DNA of 64,000 nucleotides from Gordonia terrae (GTDB lineage Bacteria; Actinomycetota; Actinomycetes; Mycobacteriales; Mycobacteriaceae): the NCBI RefSeq assembly GCF_001698225.1, contig NZ_CP016594.1, positions 5,394,001 through 5,458,000 of the forward strand, read 5' to 3'. The translations under genes were made by a program, and so were the position numbers. This document shows positions 37,792 through 46,692 of the stretch, piece after piece; position 1 is the first letter of the stretch, and each line of letters begins with the position of its first letter. Below the pieces are notes generated by a model. The model saw only the letters and a list, made by a program, of their open reading frames with translations. It was not told where the DNA came from and made no database searches.

Positions 37792-40110
37792 ATGCAGGTG
37801 ACCGATCCCGTGGTGGTGCTGACCAAGGCCCGAACATCAAGCGAGATGCGGGCGGTACGCGAGTGGACCGCGGCGAACTACCCGGATGCGACGATCTCCC
37901 GGTCGGCGGACATCGATTTCGACACGATGGCGCCGGAGACCCTGCTCGTACCGGTCCGAGCGGTCTGGCTGCCCGCGGTCCGGCAGGGCGAGCGGCGGGT
38001 CACGCTCGGCGACGTGCTGGTGCTGTCGAATCCTCGACGCCCGCTCGGCGCGGTTCAACCACTCATCCGCAGGAGACGGCCGGACAGTCTCCGCGTCGTC
38101 GCCGGCGCGCCCGCGACGATCGAGGAACTCCTTACCCGATACGCCCATCATCAGGCTCAGGGTGAACCGTTCGCCCAGTTCGTCCTGTTCCAGGCGTCGG
38201 TCTCGGCCGAGCGGGCCGAACGTCAGATCGTCGGTGACCGCTACAAGGTCCCCCGGCTCGTCGCCGAGCAGATCAGCAGCTCGTCGCGATTCCAGACGTC
38301 CGCGGCGAAACTCGCCGCCGAACTGGGCCGGCCCACCGACGCGGTGGTCGCCGAGGCCACCGACAAACTCTCCACCTTCGTCGCCACGCAGAGCCGCCTC
38401 ATGGACGACGTGTTCTCGGCGACCTTCAACCGGTTGCACGAGCGGGCCTGGAACGTCACCGTCGACGTGGAGAACCTCAACACCCTGCGCACCCTCAACA
38501 AGTCGACCGGCCTGATCTTCCTGCCGTCGCACCGGTCCTACGTCGATCCGCTCGTCCTCGCCAAGGTGTTGCGCACCAACGATTTCCCACCGAATCTCGT
38601 CCTGGGTGGAAACAATCTGTCGTTCTGGCCGGTGGGGCCGGTCGCGCGCCGCGCCGGCATGATCTTCATCCGGCGGAAGTTCGGCGCGGACCCGGTCTAC
38701 AAGTTCGCCATGCGCTCCTACCTCGCCTACATCGTCGAGAAGCGCTTCAATCTGGAGTGGTACATCGAAGGAGGCCGCAGCCGGACCGGCAAGCTGCGGA
38801 AGCCGAAACTCGGCCTGCTCACCTATGTCGTCGATGCCGTGGGCCAACTCGACGAGGCCGACGTGACGATCGTGCCGACGTCGATCGTGTACGACCAGCT
38901 CCAGGAGATCGGTGCGATGGCGGCCGAGGATGCCGGTGGCACAAAGAAACCCGAGGGAGTCGGGTGGCTGCTGCGCTACGCGAAGGCGCAGCGCGCCTAT
39001 CTTGGCGAGGCGCGGGTGCGATTCGGCACGCCCATCTCGCTGCGGACCGCTCTCGACGACGCCGGCGAAGGGCGCTCCCGACTGGAGAAGGTCGCGTTCC
39101 GGGTGATGGACGAGATCAACTCGGCCACCCCGATCTCGGCCACCTCGCTGGCCGGCTTCGCGCTCCTCGGCGCCCAGGACCGGGCCTACACCCTCGCGGA
39201 GATCGAGAACATCCTGGCGCCTCTGCTCGACTACATCCGCCGGCGCGAGTTGCCCGGGCCGGATCCGGCACTGTGTCGCGGGGTCGGGCTGACCCAGACG
39301 CTTCGGGTCCTCGCCGGGAACGGCGTCGTGAGTTGTTACGAGGGCGGGTCCGAACCGGTGTGGTCCATCGTGCCCGACAACCACGCGGTCGCCGCCTACT
39401 ACCGCAACGGCGCGCTGCACCATTTCGTCGACCGGGCGATCGTCGAGGTCGCCATGCTCGCCGTGGCCGACGGGGAGGTCCGGGCCGATGATGTCCCGCC
39501 CGGCGAGGCCCCGACCGGGTACGACGAGGCGGCCGACGGTCCGGTCGCCGACGAGGGCCTGCTCGCCGCGTCGCAACGCGAGGCCCTGCGGATTCGGGAC
39601 CTGCTCAAGTTCGAGTTCTTCTTTCCGCCGAAAGTCGAGTTCCTGCACCGCCTAGGCCTCGAACTGGACCTGCTCGCCCCGGGTTGGCGTGCCGTCACCC
39701 CGACCCAGGAGTGGACCTACGAGGTCTTGCACGGGCATACCGGCGGCCTGCTGGCCCGACGCACACTGCAGCCGTTCTTCGACGCCCAACTGGTGTTCGC
39801 AACCAAGCTCGTGGAGCTCGGCACGGCGTCGCGCGACAAGGACGAGCTGATCACCGACTGCCTGGGCCTGGGCCGTCAACTGTCGCTGCAAGGCGCTGTG
39901 CGCAGCAAGGATTCGGTCTCCAAGGACATCTACGACGGGTGCTACCAGCTCGCCGACAACCGCAATCTGATCCACGGCGAGAACATCACCGATCTCGCGG
40001 CCGCCCGGCACGACTGGCTCGACGAGGTCGAGGCGATGCGCGAGCGACTGGCCCGGATCGCCTCGATCGAGGACATCCAACCCGCTGTGTGGGCGGAGGC
40101 CACGCCGTGA
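37792..40110 (+). CDS. plsB: Glycerol-3-phosphate 1-O-acyltransferase
   Basis: A 772-residue PlsB, similar in length to mycobacterial PlsB2. The acyltransferase core has SHRSYVDPLVL, with the HX4D pair His247 and Asp252, and EGGRSR (326-331). It acylates glycerol 3-phosphate to lysophosphatidate at the membrane, the first step of phospholipid and triacylglycerol synthesis. GTG 37789 and GTG 37783 are alternative starts sharing the GAGGAG at 37775; ATG 37792 is chosen as the first Met before conserved sequence. The stop overlaps the next start (GTGA). The order plsB-plsC-WS/DGAT matches Rv2482c-Rv2484c of M. tuberculosis. Confidence 0.93.
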   Translation: MQVTDPVVVLTKARTSSEMRAVREWTAANYPDATISRSADIDFDTMAPETLLVPVRAVWLPAVRQGERRVTLGDVLVLSNPRRPLGAVQPLIRRRRPDSLRVVAGAPATIEELLTRYAHHQAQGEPFAQFVLFQASVSAERAERQIVGDRYKVPRLVAEQISSSSRFQTSAAKLAAELGRPTDAVVAEATDKLSTFVATQSRLMDDVFSATFNRLHERAWNVTVDVENLNTLRTLNKSTGLIFLPSHRSYVDPLVLAKVLRTNDFPPNLVLGGNNLSFWPVGPVARRAGMIFIRRKFGADPVYKFAMRSYLAYIVEKRFNLEWYIEGGRSRTGKLRKPKLGLLTYVVDAVGQLDEADVTIVPTSIVYDQLQEIGAMAAEDAGGTKKPEGVGWLLRYAKAQRAYLGEARVRFGTPISLRTALDDAGEGRSRLEKVAFRVMDEINSATPISATSLAGFALLGAQDRAYTLAEIENILAPLLDYIRRRELPGPDPALCRGVGLTQTLRVLAGNGVVSCYEGGSEPVWSIVPDNHAVAAYYRNGALHHFVDRAIVEVAMLAVADGEVRADDVPPGEAPTGYDEAADGPVADEGLLAASQREALRIRDLLKFEFFFPPKVEFLHRLGLELDLLAPGWRAVTPTQEWTYEVLHGHTGGLLARRTLQPFFDAQLVFATKLVELGTASRDKDELITDCLGLGRQLSLQGAVRSKDSVSKDIYDGCYQLADNRNLIHGENITDLAAARHDWLDEVEAMRERLARIASIEDIQPAVWAEATP

Positions 40111-41600
40111 GTGCCTTCACCGACCGCATGCGGGCCATCCGGTCCGCGCCCACCGGCAAGAAGGTCGCCGCCCTCTTCGACTACGACGGCACCTTGATCG
40201 AGGGATTCTCCGCGGCCGCCATCATGCGGGCACGGTTGCGGAGCATGGAATTCGGGCTGGGCGAGCTCGCCGACTTCCTCGTCATCGGTCTGCGCGGCGT
40301 CGTGTCCGAGCAGGACTACGCGGAGGTGCTCGATGCCACGCGGCCCACCTTCGCCGGCAAGACGTACGCCGAGATGATCGAGTTCGGCGAACACCTCTTC
40401 AAGTACGAGACGGCGGCCAAGTTGCGGCCGCAGATGTGGCAGATCCTGCGCGCGCACCGGGAGATGGGCCACACGATCGTCATCGCATCATCGGCCACCC
40501 GATTCCAGATCGAGCCCATCGCACGGGAGATCGAGGCCGACTTCGCGCTGGCCACCGACGTCGAGGTCGTCGACGGGGTGGTCACCGGCAACATCCGGGG
40601 ACGCCCGCTCTGGGGGCCCGGAAAGGCCGCCGCGGTGCGGACTCTCGCTCGCGAGCACGGCATCAACCTCAGCGCCTCGTTCGCCTACAGCGACGGCAAC
40701 GAGGACATCCCCTACCTCGAATCGGTGGGCAACCCGGCGGCCGTCTCACCACGTCGAATCCTGCGGGCGGAGGCCGAGACCCGCGGGTGGCCGATCATCG
40801 ACCTGAAGAACCCCACGTACAACCGGCTCGGGATGCTGGCCAGGACCGGTGCCTTCTACAGCTCGTTCCTCGCATCCGCCGCGGTGGGCGTCACGACCGG
40901 GCTCGTCCGGCGCGACCCCTCCGCCCTGGTCGAGGCGCTGCCGACCGGCACCGACGTCGGACTGTCCCTGGCCGGGATCCACGTACAGGTCCTCGAAGGG
41001 GGTGAGTACCTCACGTCGGCGCGTCCCTGTGTGTTCCTCTTCAACCACCAGTCGAAACTCGACCTGCCGGTGATGATCAACCTGGTCCGGTCCGAGGCGA
41101 CCGGCGTGGCCAAGAAGGAAGTGCAACGGGTGCCGGTCGTCGGGCCGATCCTGCAGCAGGCCGGGCTGGTGTTCATCGATCGCGCCGACCCCGGCCGCGC
41201 GATCGAACAACTGGCACCGGCGGTGAGAGCGCTGCGAGACGAGGGGATGTCCCTGGTGGTGGCACCCGAGGGCACCCGGTCCCCCACTCCCCGCGTGGGC
41301 CGGTTCAAGAAGGGTCCCTTCCACATCGCCATGCAGGCGGGTGTGCCGATCGTCCCGGTGGTCCTCCGCAACACCGGTGAGTTGATGTGGCGCGGTGCGC
41401 AACTCATCCGGCCGGGCACCGTCGAGGTGATGGTTCTGCCGCCGGTGCACACCAGCGACTGGTCGCCTGCCGAGATCGGCGACCGCGCCGAAGAGGTGCG
41501 GCAGATGTATGTCAGCGCCCTGGCGGATTGGCCCCTGGACTTCTTCGCCGACGACGACGCCCGGCCACCGACCGAGGTCCCCGAGGAGAGGCAGCTGTGA
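40107..41600 (+). CDS. plsC: HAD phosphatase fused to 1-acylglycerol-3-phosphate acyltransferase
   Basis: A 497-residue fusion. Residues 20-240 form a HAD-IB phosphatase with the nucleophile motif DYDGTL (Asp25, Asp27) and a late motif AYSDGNEDIPYL. Residues about 285-480 form a PlsC acyltransferase with NHQSKLD (His314, Asp319) and EGTRS (388-392). The acyltransferase would convert lysophosphatidate to phosphatidate. The HAD half might release phosphate from a lipid intermediate, which is inference. It is coupled on both sides by GTGA overlaps. The M. tuberculosis Rv2483c protein has the same fusion. Confidence 0.93.
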   Translation: MSAFTDRMRAIRSAPTGKKVAALFDYDGTLIEGFSAAAIMRARLRSMEFGLGELADFLVIGLRGVVSEQDYAEVLDATRPTFAGKTYAEMIEFGEHLFKYETAAKLRPQMWQILRAHREMGHTIVIASSATRFQIEPIAREIEADFALATDVEVVDGVVTGNIRGRPLWGPGKAAAVRTLAREHGINLSASFAYSDGNEDIPYLESVGNPAAVSPRRILRAEAETRGWPIIDLKNPTYNRLGMLARTGAFYSSFLASAAVGVTTGLVRRDPSALVEALPTGTDVGLSLAGIHVQVLEGGEYLTSARPCVFLFNHQSKLDLPVMINLVRSEATGVAKKEVQRVPVVGPILQQAGLVFIDRADPGRAIEQLAPAVRALRDEGMSLVVAPEGTRSPTPRVGRFKKGPFHIAMQAGVPIVPVVLRNTGELMWRGAQLIRPGTVEVMVLPPVHTSDWSPAEIGDRAEEVRQMYVSALADWPLDFFADDDARPPTEVPEERQL

Positions 41601-43051
41601 GCGACGAGACCGACCTAACCGACGGCGTCGACCGCCCGCTGGACTGGGCGAACGAGCCACACATGAGCTCGGTGGACACCATCATGTGGCGCGGCGACAC
41701 CGACCGGCGCATGCGCGGGACCATCTGCATGCTCGAGGTGTACGACTGCGCGCCCGACTGGGGCCGGCTCGTGGCCGCGCACGAATGGGGAAGCCGGATG
41801 GCGCCACGATTCCGGCAGCGCGTCGTCGATTCGCCGTTCGGTACCGGTACGCCCAGCTGGGCCGTCGACCCGGATTTCGACCTGCATTACCATCTGCGCC
41901 GAATCCGATTGGGCGGCAACGGAAGCATGCGCGAGCTGCTTGTCACCTGTGAACAGCTCGCGATGACCGCGCTGGACGCGGCACGCCCGCCGTGGGAGGG
42001 CACGCTGATCGAAGGGCTTCCCGACGGCAGGGCCGCGTATTTCCTCAAAGCCCACCATGCACTCACCGACGGCATGGGGGCCATCATCGGACTCGCACAG
42101 CTGCATTCACCCACCCGCGAACACAATCCGGGCAAACCCCAGCCGCCGAGTCCCGACCCGGTGAACATCACCCCCGTCGACCTGCTCCGCCGGCAGCTGG
42201 GCGAGGAGATCCGTCGGATCCCCCATCGCCTGGACACGACCTTCCGCGGAGTCCGCGCCCTGCAGCATCCCCGGCAGGCATTGAGTTCTGTGCTGCGATA
42301 TGGGCGTTCGGTCCCCCGCGTGGCCGGTCTGGTCAGCCCCCCGGGTTCACCGCTACTCGCACACCGGAGTCTGTCGTGGCGTTTCAGCGCATTCGAGGTC
42401 CCGTTCACCGACCTCAAGGCGGCCGCCACGGCGACCCGCGCGTCGATCAACGACGTGTATCTGGCCGGGCTCGTCGGTGGCTTCCGCCTGTATCACGAGA
42501 AGATGGGCACCCCGATCGAGACGATGCCGGTGGCCATCCCGATCTCGGTGCGTCGTCCGGAGGACCCGGCGGGCGGAAACCGCATCGCGGTGGGACGACT
42601 CGCCGGGCCGGTGGGGATCGCCGACCCGTTCGAGCGTGTGCTCACCATCCGTGAGCAGGTACGCGTCGCCCGGCACGAACCGGCAGTCGACATCTTCAAC
42701 ACCCTCGGGTCGGTCATGGCGTGGCTCCCCGGTTCGGTTCTCATGCAGTTCAGCGGCACGACCAGCCAGAACGACCTACAGGCCAGCAACGTACCGGGTA
42801 TCCCGTGGGACACCTACGTGGCCGGCGCCAAGGTGGAGCGGATGTTCCCCTTCGGCCCGCTCCCCGGCTGCGCGATGATGGCGACGATGATCACCCACAA
42901 CGGGACGGCTTGTCTCGGAATCAATTCCGACGGGGCCGCGGTCACCGACCTCGAGTTGTTCGCGGACTGCCTCGTCGCCGGATTCGGCGAGGTGCTCGCG
43001 CTGGCCGCCGACGACGAGGTGGTGCCGGGGACCCTCCGGCGGGTGGTGTGA
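41597..43051 (+). CDS. WS/DGAT family O-acyltransferase
   Basis: A 484-residue wax ester synthase/diacylglycerol acyltransferase. The catalytic motif HHALTDG (153-159) is intact. The C-terminal half has PISVRRPEDPAGGNRI and the family NVPGI block. It would transfer acyl groups from acyl-CoA to diacylglycerol or fatty alcohol, making storage lipid. GTG 41597 overlaps the plsC stop. Being third in a coupled operon with both glycerol-phosphate acyltransferases, it probably draws on the same lipid pool. It converges on the GntR gene with a 7-base gap. Confidence 0.93.
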   Translation: MSDETDLTDGVDRPLDWANEPHMSSVDTIMWRGDTDRRMRGTICMLEVYDCAPDWGRLVAAHEWGSRMAPRFRQRVVDSPFGTGTPSWAVDPDFDLHYHLRRIRLGGNGSMRELLVTCEQLAMTALDAARPPWEGTLIEGLPDGRAAYFLKAHHALTDGMGAIIGLAQLHSPTREHNPGKPQPPSPDPVNITPVDLLRRQLGEEIRRIPHRLDTTFRGVRALQHPRQALSSVLRYGRSVPRVAGLVSPPGSPLLAHRSLSWRFSAFEVPFTDLKAAATATRASINDVYLAGLVGGFRLYHEKMGTPIETMPVAIPISVRRPEDPAGGNRIAVGRLAGPVGIADPFERVLTIREQVRVARHEPAVDIFNTLGSVMAWLPGSVLMQFSGTTSQNDLQASNVPGIPWDTYVAGAKVERMFPFGPLPGCAMMATMITHNGTACLGINSDGAAVTDLELFADCLVAGFGEVLALAADDEVVPGTLRRVV

Positions 43052-43058
43052 CCGAAAC

Positions 43059-43808
43059 TCAGATCTGCCACCGAACCGGGCGGGAGATGATGTCGCGGAG
43101 CCGGCGGCGGTAGTACCGCGCGGACTCCTGGTTGAACACGTCCATGGCGGCCGCCGTCGCCTCGACGTCGCGAGCGCGCATGGCGTCGAGGATGTCCTGC
43201 TGGAGTTCGAAGGCCGCGAGCCTGGTCGCGATGGGGTGTTCGACGGGTTCGGCGTCGCGGACGAGCAGCCACAGTGTCTCCATCACGACCCGCAGGGCGG
43301 GATTGCCCGCAGCCTCGTAGACACCGCGCTGGAAGGCCGCGTTGTTCTCCTGGAAGTTGTCGTGGTCCTCGGGGTGCTCGCGCATCCGGTCCAGCGCGGC
43401 CTGCATCGCATCGAGTTGATCGTCGGTGACATTCTCCGCCGCCGCGCGCGCGACCATCGGTTCGAGCATCAGCCGAACGTCGATGACATCGCTGATGTTC
43501 GCGCCGTTGATCTGCAGGAAGAGCTTCATGATGTTGCCGAGGGAATCGAGTTCGGGCCGCTTGGCGATGGGGCCACCACCGATCCCGGCCTTGATCGTCA
43601 CCAGGTCGCGACTCTCGAGCAGCCGCAGCGCCTCGCGCACCGTCGTCCGGGCCACCCCGTACTCGGTGACCATCTCCTTCTCGGTGGGCAGCCGTTGGCC
43701 CTCGACGATGCCGCCACCGAGAATCTCGTCGGCCACCATGTTGGCCACCTTCGCGGACATCTTCTGTCCACGAGGCTGACGGGTGTCGGGCTCGTCGGCG
43801 ACGGTCAT
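43059..43808 (-). CDS. FadR-subfamily GntR regulator (FCD domain)
   Basis: A 249-residue regulator. The N-terminal winged helix contains LPTEKEMVTEYGVARTTVRE. The C-terminal FCD domain (about 95-235) has the metal/ligand-type helices, with DVRLMLEPMVARAAAENV and NNAAFQRGVYEAAGN. ATG 43808 has a GGGAG site; the longer frame to 43916 is possible. It is divergent from the crotonase gene, with a TGTACATA candidate operator between. Ligands of this subfamily are usually small organic acids or acyl-CoAs. Confidence 0.88.
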   Translation of the reverse strand: MTVADEPDTRQPRGQKMSAKVANMVADEILGGGIVEGQRLPTEKEMVTEYGVARTTVREALRLLESRDLVTIKAGIGGGPIAKRPELDSLGNIMKLFLQINGANISDVIDVRLMLEPMVARAAAENVTDDQLDAMQAALDRMREHPEDHDNFQENNAAFQRGVYEAAGNPALRVVMETLWLLVRDAEPVEHPIATRLAAFELQQDILDAMRARDVEATAAAMDVFNQESARYYRRRLRDIISRPVRWQI

Positions 43809-43918
43809 GGGTCTCCCGTGGGTGCGCAGGTCGGTCGGTGTCGATACCTTACCGACCTCGGCGTCCGGCGGTTCGCGAACAAGCCGGTTGCCCGAACTCC
43901 GTGACTCCTTCGCCATAA

Positions 43919-43935
43919 ACTCTGTACATATTTAA
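43919..43935. promoter_or_regulatory. TGTACATA operator candidate between GntR and crotonase genes
   Basis: The stretch ACTCTGTACATATTTAA is AT-rich in a GC-rich region, with TGTACA at 43923-43928. It lies between the divergent regulator and crotonase. The core matches those at 18033 and 55133 and the GT-AC pattern of FadR-type operators. Confidence 0.5.
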
Positions 43936-44048
43936 GGAGCTTCGATACCGTGGGGCCGATCACGATCTGTTCGCGCCCGCCGCCCGTGCGCACCGCCGCC
44001 GCGAGCGAGCGATCAATCGGCGCGGCTCAGGAGAGGTAGGCACACGAG

Positions 44049-44819
44049 ATGGCGACAACCACTGCATCAGAGCATCTCTCGGTCACGATGCGCGAGCCCG
44101 GCGTCGCGTGTGTCGAGCTGGCCCGCGGCAAGGTGAACGCCGTGGACGGCCAGATGTACGACGACATCGCCGCCACCTTCGACGCCCTGTCCGACGATCA
44201 GGAGGTCCGCGCGATCGTCCTGACCGGGCGCGGCCGGATCTTCTGCGCGGGCAACGACATCAACGAGTTCCGCACGATGTCCACGATCAGCGGTGACATC
44301 GCCATGCGACGTGCCCGGCGCGCGCTGTTCAGCATCCGTGACTGCCATCTGCCCGTCGTCGCGGCGGTCAACGGCCCCGCCCTGGGAAGCGGTTTCGGCT
44401 TTGTCGCCCTGTCGGATCTCGTCGTCGCCTCCGAGCGGGCCACGTTCGGACTTCCCGAGATGAATGTCGGCGTCCTCGGCGGTGGTCGCTTCACCGCACG
44501 GATGCTGCCCCAGCAGGCGATGCGCCGGATGTTCCTCACGGCCGAGCCCGCCGATGCGACGACGCTGGCACGCTGGGGTGCCCCGATCGAGGTCGTCGCG
44601 CACGAGGAACTGATGGAGATCGCCACCGCGCGCGCCCGTTCGATCGCGGCGAAGAGCCGGCACGCCATCGTGCTGGCCAAGCAGTCGCTGAACGGATGTG
44701 AGGACCTCGACATCCGGCGCGGCTACGAGCTCGAACAGTCGTTCACCGTCCGGCTCTCCGAACATCCGGATTCCAAGGCGGCCGTCGAAGCACAGGTCGC
44801 CGGCCTGGCCAAGGGCTGA
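44049..44819 (+). CDS. Enoyl-CoA hydratase/isomerase (crotonase) family protein
   Basis: A 256-residue crotonase-fold protein. The oxyanion-hole regions are FCAGNDINEF and ALGSGFGF. The second catalytic Glu is kept in LPEMNVGV. The first, which occupies the GGCEL position of classical hydratases, is replaced by Gly (GSGFGF). It may therefore be an isomerase, hydrolase or other crotonase type rather than a standard hydratase. ATG 44049 follows a GGAGAGG site. It is divergent from the FadR-type regulator, which probably controls it. Confidence 0.88.
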   Translation: MATTTASEHLSVTMREPGVACVELARGKVNAVDGQMYDDIAATFDALSDDQEVRAIVLTGRGRIFCAGNDINEFRTMSTISGDIAMRRARRALFSIRDCHLPVVAAVNGPALGSGFGFVALSDLVVASERATFGLPEMNVGVLGGGRFTARMLPQQAMRRMFLTAEPADATTLARWGAPIEVVAHEELMEIATARARSIAAKSRHAIVLAKQSLNGCEDLDIRRGYELEQSFTVRLSEHPDSKAAVEAQVAGLAKG

Positions 44820-44844
44820 TCACGACGACCTGTGCTACCGAGCG

Positions 44845-45615
44845 TCAGTGCATGTGGCTTCCGCCGTTGATGTCGATCGTGGTGCCGGTGAGGTAAGCAG
44901 CATCCTCGGAGCTGAGGAAGGTGATGACCGAGGCGACCTCGCGAGTGGTGGCAACGCGGCCCAGCGGGATGCTCGCGGCGATCGCCGCCTCCTGCTCGGA
45001 GGTGCTGCCGACCCGGATCGCGGTGTCTGCTGCGCCCGGCGCGACCGCGTTGACGGTCACTCCGCAGTCGCCGAGCTCGCGCGCGAGGCTCTTGGTGAAG
45101 CCGAGGACCGCGGCCTTGGCCGACGAGTAGGGAACCTTGCCGAAGACGCCGCCGCCACGCTCAGCCGACACCGACGACATGTTGACGATCCGCCCCCATC
45201 CGTTCTCGATCATGTCCGGCAGGAATGCCTTCGTGACGAGGTAGGTGCCGGTGGCGTTGACGGCCATCACCTTGTTCCACAGGTCGACCGTGGTCTCGAG
45301 GAACGGGACGGGTGAGGTGATGCCCGCGATGTTGGCGAGCGCGCCGATCGGGGGCAGCGCTCCCGAAGCGACCTCGGCCGCGATGGCCTCATGGGCTCGT
45401 GCGACCGAGGACTCGTCGGCGACGTCGATGGCGGTGCCGAACGCGGGAACGTCGTAGGCGTTGCCGATCTCGGCGGCGACCTTGGCCGAGCTCTCGCCGT
45501 CGAGATCGAGAACGACGATGGCCCAGCCGTCCTCGGCGTAGCGCGCGGCAGTCGCGCGACCCAGTCCGGATTCGGATGCGGCGCCGGTGATGACGGCGGT
45601 GCGCTTGATGGTCAT
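44845..45615 (-). CDS. SDR family oxidoreductase of the split-transketolase cluster
   Basis: A 256-residue classical SDR with YSSAK as the active-site Tyr/Lys and a C-terminal cofactor end DINGGSHMH. The glycine motif is TGAASESGLGRA, two residues longer than the usual TGxxxGxG, and the NNAG position reads ANIAG. It lies 26 bases after the TIM-barrel gene on the same strand, so the two form an operon divergent from the transporter and transketolase genes. It could interconvert a polyol or sugar and its ketone. Substrate unknown. Confidence 0.88.
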   Translation of the reverse strand: MTIKRTAVITGAASESGLGRATAARYAEDGWAIVVLDLDGESSAKVAAEIGNAYDVPAFGTAIDVADESSVARAHEAIAAEVASGALPPIGALANIAGITSPVPFLETTVDLWNKVMAVNATGTYLVTKAFLPDMIENGWGRIVNMSSVSAERGGGVFGKVPYSSAKAAVLGFTKSLARELGDCGVTVNAVAPGAADTAIRVGSTSEQEAAIAASIPLGRVATTREVASVITFLSSEDAAYLTGTTIDINGGSHMH

Positions 45616-45641
45616 GGTGAATCTCCTTGCTGTAGCGATGT

Positions 45642-46523
45642 TCAGGTGCCGGCGGGGTGCAGGTTCAGAAGCGATTCGATGGTGTCGGCCGCCGCGGCGG
45701 CTGAAGATGCGCGCGCGCCCTCGGACACGTCGTGCGTCTCCAGTTCGAGGGTGAAGTGACCGTCGAAGGCATTGCGTTGCAACGCGACCAAGCCCTGCTC
45801 GAAGTCGACCTCGCCCCGCCCGATGCTGAGATTGATGTTGCCTGGCATCAAGGGGTCGGGCAGATCGGAGACGAGTCCTCGGGTCGCGTCGCGGAGATGG
45901 ACGTGGGCGGTGCGGTCACCGTACGCGTCGATCGTCTCGGTCAGCCCCGCTCCGGAGGCGACGACGTGGCTGAAGTCCACGACGTGACGGACCCGGCTCC
46001 CGTCGAGCCGGGCCGCAAGGGCCAGCGCGCGTTCGGCCGTGCAGCACAACCGATGTACGTGCAGGGACTCGGTCCACAACTCGACCCCGCAGTCCTCTGC
46101 GGTCTCGGCGGCCTCGGCGAGCCGGCCGGCCACCCGGTCGAGATCGGCGGTGAGCGTCTCGACCGGCTCATGCGACAACGCCCCGTTCGGCAGGACCAGG
46201 GCAGTCGCTCCCACCGCGGCGGCGAGCGTCAACAGTTCATGGAGGTGTGCGCGGGAGGCGTCCAGTTCGCTCGTCGAAGCCGGGCGGTTCAGGTCGCCGA
46301 TGTCGGCGTTGATCGAGCGCACGCCGAGTCCGCTGTCCCGAACTGTCCGGGCGACTCGAGATCGCACCTGCTCATCGAGCGCGAGCGGGACGTGCTCGCA
46401 CACCGTCGGTAGAGAACCGAGATCGACTTCACGAAACCCCAGTTCGGCGATGGTGCCGAGGGCTCGGCTCAGCTCTTGTCGACGAAACGTGATCGTCGAA
46501 CAACCGAGTCGTGGGTGGCGCAT
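45642..46523 (-). CDS. Sugar phosphate isomerase/epimerase-like TIM-barrel protein
   Basis: A 293-residue member of the xylose-isomerase-like TIM-barrel family. Typical metal-ligand regions are visible: VELWTESLHVHRL, HVVDFSHVVASG, AHVHLRDATRG and HFTLELETHD, supplying Glu, Asp, His and Glu ligands. It has no signal peptide and is cytoplasmic. It is the first gene of the minus-strand pair with the SDR and is divergent from the transporter. Likely role is ketose-aldose isomerisation or epimerisation of the sugar later split by the transketolase. That role is inference. Confidence 0.85.
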   Translation of the reverse strand: MRHPRLGCSTITFRRQELSRALGTIAELGFREVDLGSLPTVCEHVPLALDEQVRSRVARTVRDSGLGVRSINADIGDLNRPASTSELDASRAHLHELLTLAAAVGATALVLPNGALSHEPVETLTADLDRVAGRLAEAAETAEDCGVELWTESLHVHRLCCTAERALALAARLDGSRVRHVVDFSHVVASGAGLTETIDAYGDRTAHVHLRDATRGLVSDLPDPLMPGNINLSIGRGEVDFEQGLVALQRNAFDGHFTLELETHDVSEGARASSAAAAADTIESLLNLHPAGT

Positions 46524-46561
46524 TTCCTGCCTCCTTGGTCGTGATGCGGACCACAGTAAGC

Positions 46562-46603
46562 GTCAACCTGCAAACAGTCAACCGCCAACCGTCGACTGTT
46601 GAC
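46562..46603. promoter_or_regulatory. GTCAAC-type operator cluster between isomerase and transporter genes
   Basis: GTCAACC occurs at 46562 and 46577, and the inverse TGTTGAC at 46597. Within it, CAACCGTCGACTGTTG (46586-46601) is a near-palindrome centred on GTCGAC. The same elements (CAGTCAAC, GTCGAC, TGTTG) occur upstream of the GntR gene at 50003-50038. Confidence 0.6.
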
Positions 46604-46692
46604 AATGAAAGTGTGTCGGGTCACACTCGTGGTTGTTGCGGCCCAACGCTCACTGAGAAACTTGACCCATCTACTCGAAGGAGGGGTGCGCG

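Noticed and set aside
37837..39648. 603-codon minus-strand frame
   Set aside because: It is antisense to plsB, whose HX4D and other motifs are clear. It shows no domain and no ribosome site.
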